Shown here: one piece after another, positions 36,301 to 47,600 of the stretch
Numbering within the stretch: the first letter of the stretch is position 1
How the letters are laid out: the number at the start of each line of letters is the position of its first letter
Source: Bolinopsis microptera
Taxonomy: Eukaryota > Ctenophora > Tentaculata > Lobata > Bolinopsidae
NCBI RefSeq assembly: GCF_026151205.1
Contig: NC_087080.1
Location: forward strand, 6,737,096 to 6,801,095
Direction of reading: 5' to 3'
DNA: 64,000 nucleotides
Notes under the pieces: model-generated
The model's database searches: none
What the model was told of the DNA's origin: nothing
What the model saw: the letters and a program-made list of their open reading frames with translations, nothing else
Program-made: the position numbers and the translations under genes

Positions 36301-39300
36301 TTGTATTACGGAGCGTGTAATAGATACCGTACAGCTAGAATCTGAAACAGCATCACGAATCACGTAATGCTGTCTGAGGTACCAGTTGTATGTGCTGCAG
36401 TATGTGACCTATCTGGTAGGTTTTCTATAATCTGAGATTGAAAAGGGTGTATATTTCTATAGGTTGGATAAAATTCATTTATATTATAAAATTTGTTGGA
36501 GAAACCACTGTTATTTACGTGGATTAATAAAAACTTTGTAAAAGAAGATAGAGTTTATTGCAGAAGATGATTAAGGTCCTTAAGAGTATTAATCTTATCA
36601 CACCTATGCGGGGTAAAGCAACAGTTACATTGCTTTTCAGAAAACTAATCCTCAGGGTGCTTTCTGCTCCGATTAGAGTGACCCACCTTTAACATAATAT
36701 CATCATGATGAATAATGAATATTGTGAACTCGTATTTTATCATAAATCGTCAAGATCAATATTTTCAATACTATCTAAATGGCTGCCAGACTTTGGGGCC
36801 GGAGTGTTATGATCTACCATATACGTCATCAAGTAATTAACATGCAAGCTTGAAGCTTGTGGTGCATAATTAGTGATGTGATCCATGGATTGGATATAAT
36901 TGACCTAGAAATGGGCTAGATCTGGGGTAGAGTTCATATGACAACTCTGTACATAGAAGCTACAAATTAAGAAATGAACATATTGTTTTAAATTGAGACA
37001 ATGTATTGGCTGGCTATAAAATGTTAAATCGATTAATAATATAATACTTCAGAATACAACAAATTACTCAATATTATTACCAAAGTATTTCGCAACAGCG
37101 AACAAGTACTCAATATTTGTTGGGTATGTCGTGTAGAAGGAACAAAGGTCGTACAGAATACTGCTGGAAATCCTCTTCTTTTTGGAAGGAGTCTTTCCAA
37201 CAGCAAGCCGATCCAGATGATAATCTGTAACAACCTGTTGCTCCTTGATAGCACGAAAATATTCTTGAACAGAGGGCTTTGGGCGATTCACTCGGGTTTT
37301 GAAACCTCTGTGAAACCCCTCGACCATGTTAGAGGTCCGAGGGAACTCCGGATCCTGAAGAATACTGGCGAAATGATTCCAGAACTCTAAAGGATATGTG
37401 GGAGGAACCCTCACCTCACTGTCTACAATGGCTGACCCTAAGTAGGTTTTCTCGAAATAATTCACTACAACCATCAACTCAGGATAGTTAGATTGGATGT
37501 AGAAAGTTATTTCAAAGAAAGCCTCCTCAACATCAGCTACTGGGACAAAAGCTAAAAAAGCAACCAGCCTTGCGGCTCTCTCAGCTGGGAGGACGAACGA
37601 ATTCAAGAGAAGTCTTCGACTCGGTATGTTGGGCAGATCCGGAGGCAGAAGGGATTCCATATTAGGTAGCCTGGTAGCGTCTGGTTTACTTGGAGAAGGT
37701 AGGCATAACTGTTGATAGAATGCGATACTACTACCTTCTATCGCCCAATATTTATACCTAGAACACTAGATCGGCTCACTCCCCTTGCATGCCTTTGACA
37801 CGTACGTCTCACATCCTTGATACGAGAACCCCCCCTTTAGCAAGAGCTCCCGTCCCTTATGTGATCTACGAGTCGAGCAGTCAGATCATGTTTACTTCTT
37901 AATGTACAGCTATGATTTACAGAATTGACATGTGAACTCTACCCCAGATCTAGCCCATTTCTATGTCAATTAAATTCAATCCATGGATCACATCACTAAT
38001 TATACGTCACTAATTGAGGACGTGATCTGACCCCTCTTTGGGGGCCGGATCAGTTTCCGGTCCCAAAGTCTCCCAGTGATCTAAATAGGGTTGGTCTTGA
38101 TGGTGCACACATTATGTGAGCTATTCTAAATTCTAGATGCCATTATTCAGAGGTGTGTCCTCCTCCTCTTTCTGTCACCAAGTGAAGTTTAACGCCTTAT
38201 CCGGTACCCAATAGTCAATATCTTGAATAACCACACCAAAAATATAGGGGTGGGCCTCAAAAGTCTACCCTTCCTTATCTCTTAAATTGTAACAGCTCGC
38301 TGAGATCTCACTAATTATTTTATTTCAGAATGGAAAAGCGCCATAACTTACGTTCTGATTAATATTTTTGCTTCAAATTTTTAGAGAATGTCAATCATAA
38401 TTAGACACAACTTCTTGTTAAGTTTTGTGTGAGTCTGAGCTTGTCTGACAAAGTTAGCTCCTGAGCGTGCTAGCTTAAATTTCTCACCCAGAACTGTTTA
38501 CATTGGTTAATAGAAACCACCAAAAAAAATCCTGGGTAACAAAAATAAAAAACCACCGATTTATTTATGTTTTACCAATTCTATTCACCATGATCCATCG
38601 CACATTCCATGTGAGAAGAACGATATAAACAAGCAGGAAGGATCATCTGTGATAGTACTTATCAGTTAAAATATAGAGAGAATGGAATGTTCGATGGATC
38701 ATGGTGAATAGAATTGGTAAAACGTGAATAAATCGCTGGTTTTTTGATTTTTTTACCCAGGATTTTTTTTTGTGGTTTCTATTAACCAATGTAAACAGTT
38801 CTGGGTGAGAAATTCAAGCTAGCTCGCTCAGGGGCTAAATTGGTCAAATAAGCTCAGTGAAGCTCGCAATCACACAAAACTTGCCACACAGGTTTAGCTA
38901 CTTGTTATTATCATTCTGTGAAATTTAGAAGCAAAAATATTTATCAGAACATAAGTTATGCCACTTTTTGTTTTACAAATAATTAGTGAGATCTCAGCGA
39001 GCTGTTACAATTTTAAGAGATAAGGATGGGTAGACTTTTGAGGCCCACCCTGTATAAATAATAGTAGTTAGTGTTAGTAAAAAAAGCCAGCACTCATGAC
39101 CCACCTGCCACCCCTAGAAGTAAGAAGTTTCAGTGTAAATGTTCTGTTTCTGTTGGCTATTATCTCCACGGGGACCGCGTCTCCCTTAGGTCCGATAGCT
39201 ACAGCCGCCAGTTGTCCGTCTCCAGCCTCCTGTGTGTCAACATCTAACTCTATACTCTCCCCTGCTCTGTGTACCGTGTCTATCTGCAACATCCTGAAAT

Positions 39301-42300
39301 ATAGGTTTTTAAAATTTCTGTTTATCCAAGATAATTAAAAAACTCTCATTATTTGTTTTGGTTTCATTGTTTTTTGTTAATATTGCTGCTTCGTTATTAC
39401 AAAATATGTGGTCGTTTACGGAATTTGCAAGTTTGCTGAACGAATGAGTATGTGGAGTGGACTTTTCCAAAAACCAGGGCGTTTCAACGTGGACAGAGTG
39501 GGGAGTAGTTTGGAAAAGAAAACTGTGACGGCTTACAAATCACCAACGTTTCTTATTCATTATTCATCAATAAATCATTTGCTGATCATTGATTACATCA
39601 CAGTGCACGGCTTAATTATAAGCTTATGTACATAACAGTATAACAATCAAGACTTACTTAGTATAGTGACTCACACGACCATCCTAAAATTGAGTCATGC
39701 ATGCAAATTCTGCCAGCAAAATAAGTGGGCGGCGCGAAATGCGCGTCTTTTTAAACTCACACAAAGCGCACTGTGACACACTATCAACACAAATTGTTTT
39801 TGCGCCCGCGGAGAACCAACTTTGATCTTAGGACAGGAAAAAAAGGACACCATGTGAAACCGGATATTCCTGCACCATGTGGCATTTGGTGAATTAACCA
39901 TTCCCTGAAATTCCATTGTTATGAAGCTTAACTTCTCACTCCAGGGCAACAGAAGTGGAAAGTGTACACTATGGAATGGTTCGTACTTCGTTAGGAAGTT
40001 GAAGTTCACCGCGAGAATTGTTCATCTCCAGGTGTAGGCGATAATTAACATCTTGAAGAGTTTGTCATGATGACAAGAGGTGTTTTAAACCAAATCGAAT
40101 TATTGCCGACTGATTTATCAGTCTGAACTAATTATCATTATTGTTCAGCCTGTTCGGCAGGCCGCCACATTATTGAAATCTTCACAAATTTGATATTCTG
40201 AAATTTATAAGAATGAATCTTTTCAAATAATAATAGTGTTCCTTTTTGCGGCACCTTATATTGTTTTTGTTTATAACAACATTTACATTTTGATTCTATT
40301 TTGGTAAAGTGCGTGGGAAGATGTTATGCTGACACAATATCATGTATGCAATATGTTTACAATCTGTTTACATCATTTTGTGATGACACGACAGACAAAA
40401 GATACAGGGTGGCCCAGAAGTAACTGCACACACGCAACCTTTCATAAATAACGTAATGGCCGAACAGGCCATTGATTGAGTGAAGAGATCGCTGAATAAG
40501 TGCTGAGAACAAGTATCCGCCAGATTTTAAAATGGTCATACTACTAAGCTAAATTGTGAACAATCAACTTATTTTATGACGACAATGCATGAGTGGCGTG
40601 CCACACCCACTGTAATCCATGAAAACTTACGAAACTTTCAGGAAAGTCTAAGTTTGAGCCATGTCTACAATCTCTTAAATTTGTGTGCAATTATGACACG
40701 AATTACGTGAGTTATTAAAGGGTTGCACGTCGGGCAGAAATCCAACAAACAAACACCAAATAAATCAGAGTACACAACACAAAACAAAGTCTTGACTAAT
40801 ACAGATCTAATAAACAGGTGCACAATACAGGGTGTCACTTTGCAACTTCATAACATATGTTATTATATACGTGTCTTGGTAACTGGTGGATTTGTTACAA
40901 GAGTACGCACTGAGGGAGCGGATTGTATCGAATTATTGAACACTTGGTGGATACCCGTCATACTGACAGACTGACCATTCTAAGAGTGCAGATTTTCTGA
41001 TTCTTTTAACAGAGTGGGGGTTTTTCGTGAAAATTTTGTCGAAATAGGCTTTATAGTTGTTTCAGATAAAGGGAATGATAATAGCTTAATAGGTATTAGC
41101 TGCTTTTTGTCCCATGGAAACATATTATTCCTAGCTGAAGTTCACACTGGCCAGAGGTCAACACTTGTGTGTAAAGGTGTAATTGTTGTATCATAATTAG
41201 GCTAAATATTAATTAGGCTAATTAGGCCCAGTCCAAAGTCTCATCAGAAGCTGAGAGGAATTGGCAAAGCCCCCTCCCCAACCCCAAACCAGACAGTCTG
41301 TGCTTAGCAGATAAATTGCTTAACTGACCAGACTAGAAAGTATGAAAGGTATAAGATCATTCGTTGTCACGTGCACATGATCCTAGACATCGTTAGAATA
41401 CAAACGACATATAGTCACATACACGTCATAGAAAGGGGCAACGTCTAAAAAGTGTGTTTTTTAGATAATCAAGAAAAAAAGATTTCGGAATAAATAGTTA
41501 CACTAACAATTAAAAGTACTGGAATTATGTTTTTTGATAGATTTGGGTTCAGAGATGAAACATGGATCAAAACATGTCAATAAAATTTGTCAAGTTTTAA
41601 TTGCATTTTACAAGAGCGCAACTTTCATTTTAACTTTACGATTAGCGTATGATATATTGTGCTGAAGGTAGAAATATAATGAGTTATTTGCTAAATTGTT
41701 TGCCACACTGTTTAACTTGTGAATTATTATACACAAGTTAAACAATGTGGCAAACAGCTGTCAGGTAAAATAATCGATTTACCCAACATCAGCTGAGTTT
41801 GGGTCAACTGTCAAATAACGCTATTTTTAGCGATATTTGATTGCAATTTAAGGGAAGATGCTTTTCCCAAAACCAAACATCGGATAGAGTGGACCGTGGG
41901 TTGTGTCTCCTGAATTGTAATAAATAACACCGATAATGAAATCGATTGCGTGCTTTTTGAGAGATCAATTTTATCCTAAGTGTCATTTGGGGATGGTCTT
42001 TATAGCCTGCAGTTGAACCGTTGAGTAAGCATCCTATAATTTGATTACTTTTAATTAGCACTGCTGTTGTAGATTTTGTCAGTCACACTTGTTTTTATAC
42101 TTTGATCGTGTTGAAACTTCTTGTCGATCGTATTTCCGGTTTAATCGGCATACAAACAGACGGACATACGAAAACACTACACAAACACCTTGAAGAACAC
42201 CGAAGACCTGGTATATGAAATTGCCGCAGGTGGATCGGTAGCTAAAGTACCGGTCTACGAAAGTGACCACATGTGACCACGCTATTGTGTACACGTGACC

Positions 42301-44633
42301 ACATGTGACCACGCTATTGTGTACACAAGCCACAACGAACGAACAAGTTAAGTCATGTTCATGAAGATGCGTGATTTTAGGTTCGCCCGAAACTTTATTT
42401 CCATATTTCAATGCGCAGCGTATGTCATTACTTTTGTTACGCCTATTTCATATACCAGGACTTAAACTATAAGATAGATAATAAGGTACAGTAAAACCCC
42501 GATTTACCGCGGAGTTTGGGGGAAAGGAAACATCCGCGGTAAATCGGGGTTTGCGGTAAATCGGGGACATAGACGGACATGACACCCCCTCATGTCCGTC
42601 TATGTCCGCCTATGTCCTGTCCTTTTTGGATTCTATGAGACAACGGACGTGTTTTTTGGGACATTGGCGGACACGGACGGACATTGGCGGACTCGGACGG
42701 ACATTGGCGGACTCAGACGGACATTGGCGGACTCGGACGGACATTGGCGGACCCGGACGGACATTGGCGGACTTGGATGGACATTGGTGGACATTAGCGG
42801 ACATTGGTGGACATTAGCGGACAAACATTTTGAGGACTGAAGAGTACTGAAGAGTACTGAGGAGGATGGCTGAGAAGGATGGCTGAGGAGGATGGCTGAG
42901 GAGGATGACTGAGGAGGATGACTGAGGAGGATGACTGAGAGGGAGGAGAAGGATCAGGAAGACCCAGGAGGAGGAGGAGGAGGAGGACCCAGAAGGAGGA
43001 CCTAGGAGGAGGAGGAGGAGAACTGAGGAGGATGACTCAGGAAGAGGAGGACTCAGGAGGAGGACTGAGGAGGACTGAGAAGGAGGAGGACTGAGGAAGA
43101 GGACCCAGGAGGAGGAGGAGAAGAACTGAGGAGGAGAAGGAGGACCCAGGAGGAGGAGGACCAAGGAGGAGGAGGACCCAGGAGGAGGACCCAGGAAAAG
43201 GCCCCAGGAGGAGGAGGAGGACTGGGGAGGAGGAGAACTGTTGAGGACTGATGAGGAGGACTGAGGACGAGGAGGAAGAGTAGGAGGAGGACTGAGGAGG
43301 GGAGGAGGAAGAGGACTGGGGAGGATCAGGAAGACCCAGGAGGACCCAGGAGGACCCAGGAGGAGGAGGAGGAGGGGGACTGGGGGAGGACTGAGGAGGA
43401 GGATGGAGGACTGAGGAGAAGGATGAGGAGGAGGACTGAGGAGGACTGAGGACTGAGGAGGAAGAGGAGGAGGATGAAGAGGAGGAAGAGGACCCAGGAG
43501 GAGGACCCAGGAGGAGGACTCAGGAGGAGGAGGAGGACCCAGGAGGAGGAGGACTGTTGAGGACTGATGAGGAGGACTGAGGACGAGGAATAGGAGTAGG
43601 AGGAGGACTGAGGAAGGGAGGAGTAAGAGGACTGAGGAAGATCAGGAAGACCCAGGGGGAGGAGGAGGAAGAGTAGGAGGATGAAGCATCTAAATGTTAT
43701 TTCCATTTTTGTCCGTTTTTGTCCATTTTTGTCCGCTCTATTTTTTGTCCGTTTTGAAAATATAGGGTACCGAACGGACAAAAAACATGATCCCCCCTAT
43801 AACAGCAAAAATTGAACATTTTATTTAGCAATTTAGGTGTCCATTAATGTCCGCCTATGTCCGCCTATGTCCGTCTATGTCCGCCTATGTCCGCCTATGT
43901 CCGTCTATGTCCGCCTATGTCCGCCTATGTCCGCCTATGTCCTGTCCTTTTTGGATTCTATGAGACAAGCGGACATAGACGGACGTGACACCCCCCCCTA
44001 TTAAATAGCGCACCTGCCGCCGGTAGTTTTTATCATAGCACTGGGAGGGAGGGATTCCTCCACGTGTACCAGGAAAGGACTTCCTGGAACCGGCTCGTTG
44101 CACCAGTACACGAACAAGTCATGATCACCTGCAGGAATAGGGTGGTTTGTAATGGAGAAATACAATTTGTACAGGTAGTAGATCAAAAGGTAGATCAGTA
44201 TGTTAACGTTCGGGTTTGACGAAGATTTCTTTTCTATTTTAATGGCAAAGGAATCTTGCTTAACAATTTTATTGGCAGTTGGTCAACAACCAAAGCCTAT
44301 ACTAACAGAATTAACTCGAAAATTTTGGCCGAAAAACTCTTTGGCTCTTGAAACATTGACAACTGTCTCAAATAATCATTATTCCGAAATGAACATCTAA
44401 TTGAGGACTGATGCTTATTGAGGACTAATAAATATTTTTTTAACTTATGGACAGGCTCAATTCTGCGACCTAAATTTAACGTTACATTTAATTTAAAAGA
44501 AGTTCAAGGTTCCATATTTTGGTGTACTTACCAGATTCTTTAGCGATATAAGTTCCCCTGAACTTTCCCTCTGCATATTCCTCGATCTCAACATTAGGAT
44601 TAGAGTTCGCGCCTGAAATATGTAGAACATTAA

Positions 44634-44683
<50 letters not shown>

Positions 44684-47600
44684 CGTGTTAGCTACCCAAT
44701 ATTATAACCCATTCGATAACGTTTGGGCCAGGGCCAACGGACATGGCGCTATCTAAATGAACATGAACCTTGTGCAGGGGTGAACTTCAACTATATTAGA
44801 GCGATCATTCTCGTTTATTCTCTGCTTAATTTGATCAACAAATCCCAGGATTCCACAATTTTGGTGGATTTGAATTAAATGGGCCGATCATGGTCATGCT
44901 GCTATCTCAAATAACGTTACGAAGGGGTGGCCAATTCAAAGATGCAATATCTTAATTACTAGCTCAATTTAAGTTTTCACATCCTATCAGTTGTAAAATT
45001 ATGTTTGTAGTTGAAACTTGAAGAATTATATTGTTGCTTTACTAAGTATGTAACAGGGCGTTAGATGTAAATATATATATTTACATACTTAATTCAGCAA
45101 CATATATGTGACGAATCTTAAATAAAAAGCTACCAGTACAGAAAGGGTATAAGGGTAATGGTTTTAAAGTTAATGTTAGATTTAGGGTTAGATCAAGGGT
45201 TAGGTTTAAAGAAAGCAGCAGTGAGGATTTGGCAAAAACAATTATAAGTATTATATTATGTAGCGTAAGATTCAGTCTTGATTTGTTTCCAAGAAAAACA
45301 TATTGTCCAGAGTCAATAATATATCACAGGCTGTGGCTTGCATTCTTCGCCTTTGTTTTTGTAACCAGTAGTGTCGATTCCAAAGAGTTGTCACAACCCA
45401 GCATTAACGTTAACAACACCTGACAACACCTAACAACACCTAACAACCCAGTATTAACCCTAACAACTATCTTAACACCAGCAGCTCAAACAAGCCCGAG
45501 CATGTCCAAATGTGCTAACATGACCTTACAATCACAACTGAACTGCACCAGTCTGATGAACAGTACGGAGAGTATGACGGAGAGAGTGGTGGTGCTAGGG
45601 ACGTTGCTGGTTTCTACCATTGGTGGGATGATCGGTAACACGGCGTTTCTCCTCCTTGCTGATGTTTTTCTGCCATTTGATAGGGTTACTCTCGTTTTAT
45701 TTAGGTGAGAAGATACATTATTGAGACCGGTTAAGGGGGGGGGGGGGGGGTTCACCCTGATTTTTTTGTGAAACTTGGTTTCGAGATAGCAGTTGACCAA
45801 CAAACTAGGACCAGTGACCGAACTTTTGAGGGGGTCCCGGACCCCAACCGCCAAACGTTGCCCGCATGCCAGCCACGCCCATATTTGGTCCAAATTAGGC
45901 CCAATTTAACCAAATACCCTGATCATGCCCAAAATCCAGATTTTAAGTGCTCTACTTGTAGCTAGTGGTTCCCTGAACTCGTATATGAATTTTCATCAAG
46001 ATTGGACAAAAAATGACTGAGTTATGAGCAAAAAACCATATGACCATATTTGGGCATACGCACCAAATTTGATCGATTTTGGCCCATAAATTGGTCAAAT
46101 ATCAATATTTTTGAATGAAACCAACTTTATATGGAAGGTAAGCCTATACTACACATTATCTATGATTATCAGCTCAGTATCTACCTAATTGTGGATTCTA
46201 AGTTCAAATAATCGCAAAAAATGAACAAAACTGCCCATATCTCAGTTCGCGATATTTGCAAAACTGACTTCGCTCAAAACAATAGAACTCAATAGGGTTT
46301 CAATATTTTTTCATGAAATTTTCAGAATCAACGTAGAATTGTCTCATGACCTTAAGTTTTGGGACAGAATTTTTGGCGGCCAAATTCTAAATTTAGCAGT
46401 GCAAATTTTGGAATTTAGCCGCCAAATTTTTTTAAAGGCCTAACTTAAAATTCTGTCTCAAAACTTAAGGTCATGAGACAATTCTACGTTGATTCTGAAA
46501 ATTTCATGAAAAAATATTGAAACCCTATTGAGTTCTATTGTTTTGAGCGAAGTCAGTTTTGCAAATATCGCGAACTGAGATATGGGCAGTTTTGTTCATT
46601 TTTTGCGATTATTTGAACATAGAATCCACAATTAGGTAGATACTGAGCTGATAATCATAGATAATGTGTAGTATAGGCTTACCTTCCATATAAAGTTGGT
46701 TTCATTCAAAAATATTGATATTTGACCAATTTATGGGCCAAAATCGATCAAATTTGGTGCGTATGCCCAAATATGGTCATATGGTTTTTTGCTCATAACT
46801 CAGTCATTTTTTGTCCAATCTTGATGAAAATTCATATACGAGTTCAGGGAACCACTAGCTACAAGTAGAGCACTTGAAATCTGGATTTTGGGCATGTTCA
46901 GGGTATTTGGCTAAAGTGGGCCTAATTTGGACCAAATATGGGCGTGGCTGCCCCGCGGGCACCGTTTGGCGGTTGGGGTCCGGGACCCCCTCAAAAGTTT
47001 GGTCACTGGTCCTAGTTTGTTGGTCAACTGCTATCTCGAAACCAATTTTCACAAAAAAATCAGGGTGAACCCCCCCCCCCCCCCCCCCCCCCCCTTAACG
47101 AGTAAGCTAGACGATTTAGATGTCGTCTTGTTCGAATTTTTGTTGTATTTTTATCTTTGCTAATAATTAAATATTTCACTTGGCAGGCAGATATCGATAG
47201 GAGACCTTGTGACCATCTCTGTGACACTGTTACCAGCATTTCCTACACACTTATTGCGGGACTGGGGGTTGGGAATCACCGTTTGTTACGTCTCTGCTTA
47301 TGGGTTCCTGGTGCCGTGGCTAGCTAAACTAGGCTTCTCACTCTTCAGCTCCATTCAGAAGTTAATATAGTTAAAATGGTTGCATTTCAGAAAATAAACA
47401 GAAGGGCAAAAACTGCACATTTTTGTTTTAGTTCTATATTTGTTTTAGGACGATTTAGAATTTGAAAAAATTTGTATTATTATCTGATAGGATACGTTTT
47501 TAAAAGTGTAAAATTCAGGTGTTTGATTTGGAGGCGCCCGCTAAATCAGCTACTGATAAGAAACAAGAAAGTGTTTACAGTGAGCATTATGATCTGGATA

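Larger units (their letters stand above)
34127..39104. other. Filamin intron 13 (5 kb), filled with transposons
   Basis: Three elements, annotated separately, fill most of it: a Penelope-like remnant, a Mutator-like element and a palindromic element. Between them, 35.5-36.8 kb is AT-rich without a recognisable feature. Confidence 0.7.
39294..44013. other. Filamin intron 12 (4.7 kb)
   Basis: The first 3.2 kb is AT-rich with scattered transposon-end-like sequences (ACAGGGTGGCCC near 40405, ACAGGGTGTC near 40829). CGCTATTGTGTACAC and its flanks are duplicated near 42280 and 42311. The distal 1.4 kb is the repeat complex at 42.5-44.0 kb. I see no coding exon. Confidence 0.6.

Noticed and set aside
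39695-40430. Possible old mariner-like remnant next to ACAGGGTGGCCCAGAAGTAA
   Set aside because: The end-like sequence is suggestive, but I found no partner end or readable transposase motif.
42592-43781. Repetitive Ser/Pro- or Gly/Asp-rich frames up to 151 codons
   Set aside because: They are translations of the minisatellite and purine tract.
45768-47052. Mirror 65-codon frames containing EIAVDQQTRTSD
   Set aside because: They are the two arms of a palindromic element read in opposite directions.
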